From assembly GCA_037952775.1 (NCBI GenBank), contig JBANAY010000003.1, positions 23,188,001-23,252,000 on the forward strand: a stretch of DNA of 64,000 nt, in the 5' to 3' direction. Positions 9,779-22,526 of the stretch are shown here, in pieces (the stretch's first letter is position 1; the number at the start of each line of letters is the position of its first letter). A program made the position numbers and the translations under genes. The stretch is from Clonostachys chloroleuca. Lineage: Eukaryota > Ascomycota > Sordariomycetes > Hypocreales > Bionectriaceae. The notes under the pieces were generated by a model. That model did no database searches. It saw only the letters and a list, made by a program, of their open reading frames with translations, and was not told where the DNA came from.

Positions 9779-10748
9779 CTAAGCCTTCTTGTGCACATGC
9801 CCAGGGCTGGCCTGGTGGCTGGGGAAGATCAAAGTGTCGGCAACGACAACATTCTCCCTTCGGCTGGCAGTGAAAACAATGACTTCGGCAATATCCTCGG
9901 GTGTCAAGGGCTCTTGGTTACTGTGACCAGCGGGGGAGAAGTCAGCTTCCATGGACTAGATGCGGCCGGATGCAACGGGGAAGGGGAAGAACGTACGCAT
10001 AGACGGCATCGGCCTTGCTCTTGTCACCGTAGAATCGGACCACGGAGAACTCGGTCTCCACTTGGCCGGGATCGATTCCAATGACACGGACTCGCTTGCT
10101 AATCAGCTCCTTGCGGAGACTGTCTGTGAAAGAACGGACGGCGGCCTTGGTGGCGCAGTAGATGCCGCCGCCGGGGTAGGGCTCGCGGCCGGCAATGGAG
10201 CCAATGTTGATGATGTCGCCGGCACCTTCGCCGTTGTTACGTTTGAGGAAGATGGGGAGAACGGCTTGGGTCATGTTGATCAGACCAGTCACGTTGGTCG
10301 CAAACATGACATTGATGTCCTCCTCAGCGATCTCGGGCGCCTTGGCCACGCCCTTGACCAGACCACTGTGATTTCTGTCAGTAAGACGGCGAGAATGATC
10401 GGAAGACAGAAGGTTGAGTTGAGTGAACGTGAGAAAAACTTACGCATTATTGACGAGCACATCGATCTCCTGGAACTCGGCGGGGAGGTTGCTCACAAAT
10501 GAGCGCACCTGGTCGGGGTTACTGACATCGAGCTGGACAGGGAGAACCTTGACACCATCTCCAACCTCCTTGACGATATCCTGAGCGATCTGCTTGAGAG
10601 TATCAATGCGGCGCGCCGTAAGGACGAGCTTGAGGTTCTTGGGGCTGGTGCGGGCAAACTCAAAGGCAGTGGAGCGACCGATGCCAGACGAGGCACCAGT
10701 GATGACAATGGTCTTGCCCTCAAGGCGCTTTGCTGCGGCGGATGACAT
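9779..10748 (-). CDS. Short-chain dehydrogenase, YMR226C-like 3-hydroxyacid dehydrogenase
   Basis: Three exons (10444-10748, 9997-10365, 9779-9920), 271 aa. N-terminal TGASSGIG cofactor motif, NNAG (split by intron 1), GSIAGR with the catalytic Ser region, YCATKAA (Tyr-x3-Lys), DPGQVETEFS, and the C-terminal TASRRENVVVADTLIFPSHQ typical of the yeast YMR226C / E. coli YdfG group. These NADP+ enzymes oxidise or reduce 3-hydroxy acids such as L-allo-threonine, serine and 3-hydroxyisobutyrate. In this cluster a likely role is reduction of a C3 semialdehyde such as tartronate semialdehyde released by the aldolase; this is inference. Same strand as the DapA-type and ketopantoate-reductase-type genes. 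Confidence 0.9.
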
Positions 10749-13098
10749 GGTGTATGATGGCTATGGTGTGTGGGGGAGGGGCTTGATGAGAGATGTGATT
10801 CTAGACTTGACTCTTGAGGTTGGAATAGCGCATACAGCCGACGGACTGACCAGATGGTTGATATAATATTCGCTCACAGTTCTCCCCAGTGCTTCTCCGA
10901 CAGTGCCCAGGCTCCTTGATCGGGGGTGAGGGGTTTTCCGCGGAGGAAACGTGCTTATCCGGCCGGCAATCTCTCCTCCGATGAGCGCCGAGGGACAAGA
11001 CGCCGATTCCGATTGATTGGGGCAGCTCCAGATGATTATTAATGGCCACAGGGTAGGTCGATCTTTGGTGGGTTGCATGATAATCAATAGCATTTTCTTG
11101 ATAGCATTTTCTTGCTCATTCTTACCTACCTACCCTATACACTCATGATGCGAGATTATCAGATAACGTCCCCATCCTGCCAGCCAGCGCGTGCTCCCCA
11201 AGAATCAATAACGGTAGAGGGCTCTTAGATTTCTTTCTGACGAGTTTCCAAGCCACAGACTGCGTTATTTTCGACTGGTGTAGTCACCTCTCATTCAACA
11301 GACTTACTCATACAACAGCTTCTGGGCCACGTCGTCATCAAGATTATCATTTCCACCATTCTGCCAAACGTCCTTACTTAACACCGGAAAAAAAAACTAG
11401 AAACAAGCTTATATGCGCTAGGAGATCATTCTCTATCGGTTCATGCCTTTAGCACCTACGGAGTATGTACGGGTGATTCATAACGATGGCTAGGGAGGAG
11501 GATGACTACAAGCAACGAATCTCAAGCAATGACGCTATCCCTGCGCTCAAGGGAGTGGAGATCTAAAAATATTACTCTATTATGTAAACCCAGATTTTGA
11601 TCGTCAGTGACAGGGATAAGAAGACGAATACGATGAGGATGGGGCAGAATTGGACCAAATTGAACCAGCATGAAACACTGACATATCCAACGAGCCGGCG
11701 CTCAATCTTGAGTGAACTCTTGCCTTCGGTATTAAATGTGGCGGCGGCCGATCCAAGCACTCGCCTGAGACCCAGTCACTTGGGTTGCATTACCATTTGC
11801 CGACGCCCGAACACAGAGATGCCTGGACAAGCCCGGCAGTCTCATCCAGATCCAGGGGGCTGGAACTTTGGCCGTACTGCCAGAAGACTGGCTTCGCATA
11901 GGGCTGGTCTGCAGATGAAAACCCTACAAATAGGTAGCCCATGTGATTATCAGCGATGACCCGATCTACAAATATGGTTATTTCTCCGCGTCTGCATCAA
12001 TATTAGAAAGAAGTAGAATCTTGCAAAAGCCCGAGATTAGGCGCTTGACGGGCACCATTGGCTAGCTCCAAATCTAAAGGATTTGGCATTTTCAGCTAGT
12101 AAGCGAGCAGCTAATGCATGAGCAATGGCAATGGGTGGTACATCGATGGTCCAGACCCCAAGACCCGCTCAGATGCCCCTTTTCGGCCTGGAAGCCTGGA
12201 AGAGTGCAACGTTGCCGGTTCGCCAGCTGCGAATGAGAGACCTGAGCAGGTGAGTTTCATTTTATTCAAGGCTTTCTTTTGAGATGATCCACGAAGAAGA
12301 GGAGCTGTCTAGCTAAACTCCACACCACGGGTAAGGCGTTCGCTAAGGCGGACGAGAGAGCGCCCGAGCTGATCCATTTTCCCAAGGAGGCCTGCGTAAG
12401 CTGGTCAGTTTGCCCGGTGTCCAATAGGGTCAAGTACCCGGCTAGTGCTGAAGGATCGATTGACAACAAATACGATGAATAAGAGCTGGAGGGAGGCCTG
12501 CGAGGCCGATTCGCTGGGCTCCAGCGGGATTTTAAACATGCGCCAATCAATTTGGCTCCGGTGGGGAGCCCTCCAACTTTCAGCCTTACCCATCACTCTG
12601 GTCTCCGAATCCCTTGGCTTGGGGACAAATCTGATTCTGTGTTGGTTGGTTCGTATTGCCTGGGGCCGTATCCGTCGGATACAGGGCTATCGGACCTTTA
12701 ATAGGTCTTCTAGCGTTAACATCCCCTTACATTACGGTGAAATCCAAGATTGGACCAGTGGTAGTGGGCAAAGCCCTGTGTTGCTCACGAGGAGGGGGTA
12801 AGGATTTACGTTACATGGCTAAGTACAGTGTGGAAGGTCATTGACACCCTGTCATGCTTGCCATGTCTAACCCTGCCCTATCGCAGGCTCACTCCGTACA
12901 TTATTAATGGGTCTGGGGAGGGAAAGTGGCGGCAGCCGATATATCAAGTCGATACTAGCATTTAATTGTGGCTGGTCTACTAAACTTCTTAGACTATGCA
13001 CGGGAGCTTAAGCATAATACCGAGTCAGCTTCAAATCGCTCCTCCCTACAAAGCTGAACCAGAAGCAGTCTTTGGCGTTGCTTTTCTGGAACGTGACC
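10749..13098. other. 2.3-kb intergenic stretch without a recognisable gene
   Basis: The left end is the SDR promoter, with a TTTTCCGCGGAGGAAAC element at 10934-10950. The remaining open frames are below 125 codons and match nothing I know. The right end is the upstream region of the 634-aa membrane protein gene. Confidence 0.5.
10934..10950. promoter_or_regulatory. Candidate cluster operator TTTTCCGCGGAGGAAAC
   Basis: It lies about 190 nt upstream of the SDR start. It contains the perfect palindrome TCCGCGGA and matches the element upstream of the DapA-type gene. The inverted CCG/CGG is the expected site form for a Zn2Cys6 homodimer with little or no spacer. Confidence 0.4.
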
Positions 13099-15223
13099 AT
13101 GAAGTCAGGAGAGGGGTCCTGGCTTATGGACACTGAGCCGATCTCACGAAGCCCGAGCTACTGGAGCGATCGCGACAAGAAACCCTCAACTGTCGTTGCG
13201 TTGGAAGATCTGAGAACCGGGCCTTTCAGCCCCGAAATCACCTACAACTACGTCTATAATGGAAGCGAGAACTACATCATCGCTGACAACGGCGCCAACA
13301 ACGGCCACGTGCAAAACAGCCACGATGGCTTTCTAACCAAGGCAAGATCGATTAGTGGTCTACTGTGGATATTCGGCATCTTCATTCTCTTTAGTTTTCT
13401 CTACTGTCTTTTCATCTATTTTGTATTGATACGACGCATCGTGATCGTCGGATCTACCATTTTCGACGCGTCCACGACCAATTTGCTGGTATCCATCTTC
13501 TCCCAGGTATCGGCTCTCCTCCTTTCTGACACGGCCTTGCGAAATGTCTTGTCATCTCTGCGGGTTCATTGGGCCGCCAGCCCAACAGGCACATCGGCCT
13601 TCACCTGGTACGGACTAGGTCCTTCATCGCAGTGGTGGTCTACTGCCCAGTTGACTGTTGCATCGTACATGTTGAATGCATGGTGTATGGCTAGGTGCGA
13701 GCTTTTCGTCAATGGAACTACCTTAATACATGTCCACTAAGCTAACTTCGCGGAAGACTGGGCTTACCGCTGCTCAATCTTGGCTTCGGTTCCGTTCTAA
13801 AATGTACGTCAACCCTAACCCGGTTCATATACTGTTCGCTAACTCTGGAGCCCATGGACAGTCCAAGCAGACTTCGAATACTACTTCGTTCCTGGCACGA
13901 CCGAAATGCCCGTCTTTGCTGGCCTGATACCTATCGACATCAGATTGGTTGATATGCTACAGCCGGCTGAACTAACCCAATACTATGCCACGTGGAGTTC
14001 GAGCTTGCAGAGCAACAGCAGATACGCGATCGAGACAAGAATGGAAGGGTGTGAGACCGACTGCCGGGCTCTCATCTGGCCTGGGGGCCTTCAGACCGTC
14101 CGCCAGATCAGTAACGTTTTGAACAGTTCCATTATGCACGATGGCATCTTCAAGAACGACGAAGCAATCAAGATCGAAGACGCGCCTGGTTTCATCACCA
14201 CTTTCAGTGGACTGAGTTCAAATTTCACATTCGACGTGGAGAAGGAGTGCGCTCTTGGAGGACAATTGGTCGACGATGGCATCAAGATATGCGTGAAACA
14301 GGTGGGCTTAGACGTCGCAGTTGGTGAGTTTCTCCGCGGATTTGCACGGCGACCCGTTTCTCTTTTGCCTTCCGCCTGTAAGGATGGAACACCAAAACAT
14401 CGTTACTAACTCTGCGGAAATAGGTTGGTCGACTTGTCCCCAGGCTATTTTTGACGCCAAGAAGTGTGACATTGACGAAGAATGGAAGCAAGACGGGTTA
14501 AAGTCGCAAACCATGATGAGCGCCTACAAGCAATTCGCAACCACTACATATAGCCGGGCTAATCTCTCGATCCTACACGTCGAGCCAATAGATACGCCAC
14601 AGCAAATTAAGCTGAACGGGACCGACTACCTCAAGATCTTCAAAACCCTCTTGATACCCAAGCCTGGCGGCAAGGCGTTCGACAACACGAGCATCGCTTC
14701 GCTTACATACACTATTGGCTGGGCTCACCGTATCTACGGCGAGTTCTTCCAAGACGAAGATGGAACCTTGATTTCGACTCTGCAGAATATGATGGCGATC
14801 CCGTTCCAGTTTGGCATCACAGCAAAGCAGCAGGCGAACCACACCCTGACTGTCAAACCGAACCTCATCCCGATCCTGGGAGACTTTGCTGTTCCCGATG
14901 AGATGAGAGCCATGGCGAAGGGAGGCTCTTCAAGACAGCGGCTTCGGATCAAGAACTGGACCGGATGGGTGTTTATCGCTGGTGACTTGGTGGTATTTCT
15001 TCTCGTGCTTGCGGGGATTTTCACGATTCTCCGCACCCATCGGCCGCTTCCCATGTCGACGTCTTTGACGGAGCTCGATGCGTTGGTGGATGCGGATAGG
15101 CTTGTGTGTATTAAGGAGGGCGAGAAGATCTCTCTGAGTGAACTGCCGGTCGTGGTCGAGACGAGGTCGCCGATGGGGCTCGCCAGATCATTGCGGCCGT
15201 GGCGGATGAAGTATAAAGATTAG
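13099..15223 (+). CDS. Large membrane-anchored protein with ectodomain, unknown function
   Basis: Exons 13099-13694, 13757-13803, 13862-14323 and 14424-15223 give 634 aa with consistent phases. The start is the first ATG; the frame extends slightly upstream without one. About 90 N-terminal residues are soluble. A long hydrophobic segment follows (ISGLLWIFGIFILFSFLYC and beyond), then a segment near SIFSQVSALLL and a long region with N-glycosylation sequons and paired cysteines. The C-terminal helix WVFIAGDLVVFLLVLAGIF precedes a short cytoplasmic tail. This is the layout of a family of uncharacterised fungal membrane proteins I have seen only as hypothetical. The 47-nt exon 2 is supported by the frame and by the junction LKFQADFEYYFVPG. 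No neighbour suggests a role. Confidence 0.75.
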
Positions 15224-15467
15224 GATCATTACACACGACTACTATTTAATAAAACTAGAAAATACTGTGGATAGCGAGGAAATGATGAATTACCCAAAAT
15301 GGGAATGCTCACTGGACTTGTGCAGTTCAAAAAGGTGTGAGACAGAGAGATATATCTTGAACATTGAATAGGATTAAAGAACGTGTGACCTAAAGGTAAC
15401 GAATTGAATATGGAACATCAATAGAAAGAAAGAACGTGAGATCATAATCCTCCCTTCACTAACCTTC

Positions 15468-17282
15468 TTATTGATATCGACTGACTTGTGCGCGAAAAGG
15501 AATATGAAACTCCTGTGTAGTAAACAGCTCTTCAAAAACCAACCCCGTCTGCGCAAACAGACTCTGGATTTCGCCTCCATCTCGAACGACCTGTCCCGGC
15601 TCAGGACCGTTAAGCTCCACATCGCGGGCCGCGCGGAAAAACTCATTTTTAGTTTTCTCATCTTACTCATCGCCGAGTGAAAGGCGACGCTATCCATCGG
15701 GCGGATGCCGAATATCATGAGAGACCGCAAGTGAGGATGAGTATTTCTACATGTCTGGGCGAAATATCGGAGAGAGGCGGAAACCGCGATTTGGAACCTG
15801 ACCAATGGCTTGAGCCCATCTTCAACTTCATCCTCAGTCATCTCAAGATGGCCGAGACCAGGGAGGTACTTGTCGTAGTATTTTTCAGTGACCCAATCGT
15901 GTAACCTGAGTGTTTTAAGATTGGGAGGAAGTAGGGAGCTCAACGGGGACTCGGAGAGCTTTTCCATCCCCGCCAACAAGGGAATTCCGATACACAGATG
16001 CTCCAGTGCTTCAAGAAGCGGAAGAGAATTGAGCCTGTGTGATGGCCTCTCATAGCCCGCGACAAAGCCAATGTCTAGCTCCTTGAGAGAACCTTTGATG
16101 TTGAGAAAACTCTCGTCCCATAAATCAAGTTCTGCAACCTGATTCAACCTCCCTTCTTCTGGAAACAATTGCACCAGAGAGGGTCGTCCGCTGAGGGCAG
16201 ATAGATCCCAAGCATGGCCGACATGATCCAACACGCGCAAGGGAGAGAAAATAGTAAGGTAAGCTCGCTTGATACTGCAATGAATTGGTACGTTCGGATC
16301 ACGAAAGTTGATGGGATCATACTTATCCACGGCATCAGCCTCAAACTCAGTAATATTGGGCCCTAGTAAGAGCTTGAGACAGCTTGACAACGGGTACGTA
16401 TAACCAGCACAAAGGCGGCGAGTAGGGTCATCCTTAGGATGCTGAACGTCCTCCAAGCCAGCAAAGGCCTTGAAGCTAAACAGGGCGGTAAACCGAACTG
16501 CCTGCAGGTGTTGTAGCGCGACAGGACAGATTTCGCTCTGGCGGGCGCTCTCTACTAGCGAAGCTAATGTATGATAGTGATATTCATCTTGAGCAGCGAA
16601 GAATTCTGCGTCATTGATGGTAATAATGAGCCACTTTGAAGCGGGCAAGGGAGCTAATGAAATAGCCCGTAGTTTAGGGGTCAAGTACAAAATGGCAGCT
16701 AATGCACGCTCGGAAGTATCGTTGGCACGGCCATGATTGGTAGCCGCGACATGCTTTAAGATCATGTCTTCTCATCGATGTGTTTGTGAAACTCGAAAGC
16801 CTTCTGGTAGCGTAGGGTGGATGCCGGGTTTTCCACACTAGCAGGCGTGGATTCCGCATGTCTTAAGAAGAACCGACAATCAAGACTTTGAACCAAAGGC
16901 TGCAAGTCGGGTCGTTCAACTAGAGTTCTCAGGAAGCGCGTCAGGGGGACAACGCCATCGTGGCATGTCGCTTCGGAAGCTCCGGTGAGCCCGGGAGACT
17001 GCGAGGGACGAGTGTGACATGGCGATATAGTGGGATGGTGGCAGCTTCCCTAAGCCTGCGCGAGACGAGACAAAGAGTGACTAAAGCTTTCATCGACTGT
17101 GCGGTTGCACGTCTGTGATCCAGTGTGATGTAGTCGTGTGGACGGCCCGATCTCTTGTTCGTGGTGATTTCATCAAGTAAAGAGCGTAGGATTTCGCTAA
17201 GGACCTCACTTGGCAGGCCTGCTAGTCCAGAACTATTCGCGATATCTTCTGTTATGGTCACGGTGGCACGTAGGAGGAGCAT
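15468..17282 (-). pseudogene. F-box/leucine-rich-repeat-like gene with three frame breaks
   Basis: Translation starts MLLLRATVTITEDI, and an F-box follows (LAGLPSEVLSEILRSLLDE). A long region with leucine-rich-repeat-like spacing comes next (SLKELDIGFVAG, LLEALEHLCIGIPLLAG, NLKTLRLHDWV), as in fungal F-box substrate receptors of SCF ubiquitin ligases. The frame breaks near 16965, 16770 and 15655; each is repaired by one extra base. After the last repair the C-terminus reads NEFFRAARDVELN to VFEELFTTQEFHIPF and stops at 15468. The span is a whole number of codons once three bases are added, and no introns are needed. The last break lies in an A run. It may be a true pseudogene or an intact gene carrying consensus errors. 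Confidence 0.75.
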
Positions 17283-17746
17283 GTGTCGAGAGTCTAACCT
17301 GAGCGAGCGGGGAAGACAGAACTTCGTCGCTTGGAGAGGGGTGCATAAATTTCGTCACCTGGAGAGAATCATGATATGATTGGCGGGTGTCAATGTCTCA
17401 CTCGTCACAGAGCTGCTGCCTGTATTTGCCTGCGCCCACCCTCGAGGGGACATGTCATTTGGCCTGCGTCATTCTCTCACCTCCTGAAGCTGGTGGCTGT
17501 TTCAGCTCCATATTCAGGCAGGAAAGGCTCGTCGTCGGCTCGAGCAGCTACGGACTGCTAAACCATGATTCGAAGGTAGAGGGCACGATTAGGTGACTGA
17601 ATGCTTGGAATATTTGAATTGTTTTTGGAAAGTTTTGTAGCCCTAGTTCCAAAGTTGGATCCTAAAGGGATTGCCAATCGAACCCACAATCACACCAAGG
17701 CCCTTCTATAATTGCTTCACTCCATCCACGGCACTGTGAGTTGCCC

Positions 17747-18019
17747 TTAGTACAGACCAACAACGACATCACCCTTGACACGGGCAGTCAGGTGCACCTC
17801 GGCCTCGAGGTCGAGTTTGATGCCCAGCAGGAGGGCGGCATCGCGGAGAGAGCCATCGTCTTGGGTGGCACCCTTGATGAGTTGACCTGGAGAATCGAGG
17901 TTAGTATTCATTTCTTTTTCAGTGATATCTTGAGTTAGAAGTGCTGGTTGCTGCAACTTACCAGCAGGCTCAGCGAGGCCGGTGGCGGTGGGGAGAGGGA
18001 CGGTAAACTGCTCAGACAT
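17747..18019 (-). CDS. Conserved-looking small protein, 65 aa
   Basis: Two exons, 17962-18019 and 17747-17886, with a canonical 75-nt intron. The product starts MSEQFTVPLPTATGLAEPAG, continues QLIKGATQDDGSLRDAALLL and ends RVKGDVVVGLY. It lacks a signal peptide, membrane segment or cysteines and is predicted to be a small soluble protein with a helical middle and a C-terminal strand. Clean splicing and even codon use suggest a real gene; I think similar short proteins occur in other moulds, but I cannot name a function. A pyrimidine-rich leader with a run of short repeats precedes the ATG. Confidence 0.7.
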   Translation of the reverse strand: MSEQFTVPLPTATGLAEPAGKLQQPALLTQDITEKEMNTNLDSPGQLIKGATQDDGSLRDAALLLGIKLDLEAEVHLTARVKGDVVVGLY

Positions 18020-21000
18020 TTTGGTGGGTTGGTTAAACGAAAGCGTTTAAGAGGGTTGTAAAGGTAGTGGTGAGTGTTGAAGTGATGGAGTGATGAGTGA
18101 TGAGAAGGAAAGGGGGCAGACTTTGGGGCTCATCGTGGCCTTTTATGTGTTCTCTGGAAGGCATTGAGAATCGTCATTGCCGAATATTGTAACTTGGATG
18201 AAGCCCCCAAAGGCCCCATATTACGCGTTTCGGCATTGGATATACTTGCTTTTGCGGTATCCAGGCTCTCTTCATGTCAATTTCATGTCGAATACTATTG
18301 CGACAACGCAGCCACTGGGGTTGGCATAAACTCGGGAATGAGGCAATCTAAATCACTTGCGGCCAGATGCAAGACAGCCCGACTCTCCAGCATAAGAGGC
18401 TCTGAGAGAATTGTCAAATGCCAGCTTGGCCAGTCACGATCATGGCATAACAATGCTATGCGACGCCAAATCATCAAATCACCAGCGGTTAATCCCGCGA
18501 CGACCCACGCCGTCAATGCGCCAACGTGGCTGGCAGCATTGGAGATGCCTCAGGTCTAGTTGGACATTTGTTGAGCTTAATATTTATTTGATTCAGCAAT
18601 GCGATAAATACTATTCGCTATATTGTAGTCAGTGACTGCTGTCGGGATAAAATTTTAGTGGTATCTATCATCATCGGCCACTCCTTTTGTTCGCCAATAT
18701 CAACATTAAAATTCTGACCAAATTCTAAAATTAATGCGTGAAAGCAAGATATTCCTGACCTGTCATAATATCACAACAAATATATCTTTGCCTGCCTCGA
18801 GCTCTCGGCCGCTGGGGTGTATGAGACTTGATAATTTGTCCTTTCTTTGTCCATTGACGCCAGCTTTGATTAATGCTATACAATGATTTATGAGTGCATA
18901 GCTGCCTCTACGACACTGAAACATGCACTCGAGATGGAGGTGGGACAAACCCATGCACAGAGAACCAGCTCAGTGTGGCTGTGAAGACTGGCTCCTGAGA
19001 CTGGTGCATAGCCACAACCAGTTGCCACCACCGTGCAATCTTACATGCATGCCAGCTCATTCACTAAAGGGAGGGGGATTTCACTAAAGAGCCATACAAG
19101 AAAATGCTGTTTGGTACTGCATAGCATTAAATTCCCTCAAAAATAACCTGTATCATACTCATGGACCAGCACAGCTTCTGTCGTTGTGTTCTCGGATGTG
19201 ATTAATGATCTGAAGTGGCAACTTCAAAATTATGCTAAAGCGGCTTATACGCCCTTAAATTTAGCAGGGCTCTAAAGGTGAATGATTGACTGGGCGCCTT
19301 TGGCACCGTAATGAAAGCTACCTCCTTAATTCTAAGAGTAAGGTGGGCTCTCATCTGTTAAAGGACATTTTGTTCATAGCGAATAGTGAGCTTTTGCACC
19401 TCTTCCAAGTGCAGAACCGGGATACAAATATGATTAGGCCCAAAACCTCGATCTCATGATCATCCGTGGTGTGGACATTTCGCAGAGTTCGGAGGTAAAG
19501 AAAACAAAGAACCAGAAATATGTTAGCTATTCAACGGAATCCGTCGTATAGCGCACTAAAAGCCCCATTTCGCTGGCTATTAGCGTCTGTTCTTTGCAAT
19601 ATTCATGGTAGACAAATGATAAAGGAAAGGGTGGCTTAGCGAGCAATACTTGGGGTATCTGCTCTTGTCACTGGGATCACCGGATCCAGTGCGATGACAA
19701 CTCTCTGAAGGCGGTGATGACCATTTCATTGGTGACTGCTTCATTCCATATAGGAAAGAACCTGATGTTTGTTATTGGGCACTTTCCTGCCAGAGAGAAA
19801 GTTGTAGCTTCGAATGGATGAGATCCAATATGTTTCAGCAAGGAGATTGTAGAAAAATATGAGCAATTTTAGCCAAACTTTAGCTGATCCGTTAGTTTAT
19901 CGTGAGTTAACGAATATCATCGAGGAAGCTGTCTCTCCTCAAGCGGTAATGAGATGATTGGAGAATGATTGTTACCGTCATTAAGAAATGAAAATACGCG
20001 AGGCACTATTTGGCCTCGGCTCGGGGCCATGGTACGCATCGAATGGTACGCATCGAATGGCCTTTTGTTGAACAGAACATTGATTGCGTTTGTTCCTCTC
20101 CATCTACTCGAGGGCACGGCATTTGCTTATGCCAAGGGGCGTCCGGGTGAATTTCCCTTGTTGTATGGACCACCACACGAGTTGTCAATTTAGGCAGACT
20201 CCCCAGAGCTGATGCTGGATTCAGCTTGAGCTGCCTGATTGATACCATTCAGCTGAGTAGTAATATGAGTCCTCCCTTGTATGACCCATCTACTTTTGTA
20301 TTGGGCATATTCCTTCCCTCGGCCAGGACACAGGCACATGTCAATGTGGCCGTCCCCTTCTGGTAAGAGTGGTCCTTTCTCTATAGCTGCCGAGGAGCGT
20401 GACTGTTGGAATGATATTGATTAACTGGAAAGAGCCATGATGATGGGGCTTAATTTGGTGTCCCCTCGGCCAGGCCGGCGCTGGTTAAGTATTCTTACAA
20501 AACAGAATTAACGGGGCCCGTTCACCTCGTGTTATTCACCTGTGGCAAAACCCGCACTGATCAATGCCGCGGCGCGTGCGGGCTTCGCGGATCAATGCAG
20601 GGTGGCAAGTCAACGCACGGCACAGCAGAGCCGCGCCAAACCCTGGGATCGGCTACCTGTCAGCCGTCTCCATGGCATCCCATCCACTATTGAGGAATCG
20701 AACCGATTGCAATAAGCGGCTAGCGTAGCGCGACTGTTGTCAGTGTTGCTGATGAAATGCCGGCCGGTTGAGAGAGCAACTCTTCCGCTCTGGGCAACAT
20801 CCAGCGGTGTCGCAATTTCCGCGGAGCCCGGCACTGGCCTGCCAGTAACCTGTAACGGTGCTTCAGGCACGGCTAGTAGGGATTGAGGAGCGAAAATAGG
20901 CTCCGGGGCTGGCACATCGCGTCTCTGGCACGGACGGTGATGGCCAAGAGAGCGTGACTTGTGTGCATCATGGACATGTGAACAGTGACGTAGATCGACA

Positions 21001-22526
21001 AAGCGAATTATATATCCAAATAAGCGTCTCGAATGCGGCAGAGGATATGATATTGGGACCTTTTGCGGCAACCAGAGCGGGCAGGGAGGCCTGGGAGAAG
21101 TGACATAGCCCATGTTGAATCCCTACGCGCGCGCTTGTCATCCTGGCACAACGCTTAAACAAGCGCTATTACCTGCGCTTCTGTGTATTTGGCCATAAGA
21201 TTTACGACTTGCCGTCAAGGAAGAAGAGTAAGAAAAGGAGCCAAGGCAGTTCTTGGTGAGATCATGCACCTGTGTCGCTTGACCCTTGTGATCGCTGGGT
21301 GGTTGCTTAGAATAGATCATGATGTCCGATGCCCTAGTCACTTGATGGTGCCAGGTAACAACTGCATTCCAGTTACAGCCGCCTGAATAAACTTTATTGG
21401 GAGTAGTATTCGGTGGCACGGAACGGTGGGACAAGAACATGGCTCTTCTGCCGGCACCCACGGGAGAGCGATATTGGTGTGACGAGGTCCCCGTGTACTC
21501 CGCAGACAAAGCCACGGCCGTTACTGGGGATGGCAGGGCAGATCCTCCGTGTGGGAAGAGGTGTGAATGGGCGTGAGAGAATGATTTTCCTATTCGAATA
21601 TGCCGGACGACGATGATAAGTCGCTAATCCCGATCTTGGGGGGAACTAAGGGTGATAGTCCATACGGCACAGAGCTCAACGCCAGCACGAGCCACAGGAA
21701 CGCTGCGACCCATGGCAAGGGTCAGACGGCTGCGGCTTGATTAATGGAGACGGCGACCTGCCAAGGTCCCCGTGCCACATGGGATGGGGTCGACGGGGGA
21801 TCCTGCTTATTGCCACTAGTAATGAGCTGGAATATTGCTCTGGTGATAATTTCGGTCAACGCGTAGAATGTCAATCTCTCTCAAGAATGTGCATGTATTT
21901 CGGAACGCAAATAAACTATTGAGACTCTGCCGCAGCATGTGCCACAAGCAAGTGTAAAAATGCCTGATGGTGTGGCACGAGGCTGGACCGAGCACCGTGA
22001 CTCAATAATGGGGATTTGAAGAGCCAATCACACTTGAAGCCCATGATGCAGGGGTATTTAAAGTGAGCAAACGAGGCTAGTGAAGGCTTTTTGAGTGAGG
22101 ACGGCCTGTAAGGCTGAGGCTTTGGACTGAGCCAGACAGGGAACAAAATCCAGCCCAGAAAGGAATCATGACCCGGCCCCCAAATTCATCCTAAACAATA
22201 TCTAGTACGAGTTGCGATCCTGGGAGCAATAACTACAAGCGTGATTGCATTTACTCATACCGGAGGCTGACCCAGTATCATCCTGCCTCACGCCGCACAC
22301 TGAGTTCTCATGACATTGGGAGCTCTCCTTGCATGGGTCACCGCCAACAGGCAGAGGCGTACAAGCACAAGATATATTAATACATATTGAAAGGATGACC
22401 CAGAGCTATCGATCAGTTCAAACAGACAACAGCTCATTCAAAACACATTAAAAACAGGGCATCTGAGAGTTGAAACAACGCCAACCAAGAAAACAATCAG
22501 AATTGACCTCAGCCTTGATTTCCAAG
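18020..22526. other. 4.5-kb gene-poor stretch
   Basis: No ORF here has a convincing start, domain or splice pattern. Local structure includes a 14-nt tandem duplication (GGTACGCATCGAAT, 20031-20044 and 20045-20058), a CCCGCAC/GTGCGGG inverted pair at 20551-20557 and 20576-20582, and a nearby repeated GATCAATGC. The right end (22370-22520) has a TATA-like ATATATTAATA and an A-rich leader for the small ORF at 22527. It may hold noncoding RNAs, which cannot be judged from sequence alone. Confidence 0.5.

Noticed and set aside
12445..12844. 118-codon plus-strand frame
   Set aside because: No splice partners, no domain and no conserved-looking sequence; likely chance in a 2.3-kb intergenic region.
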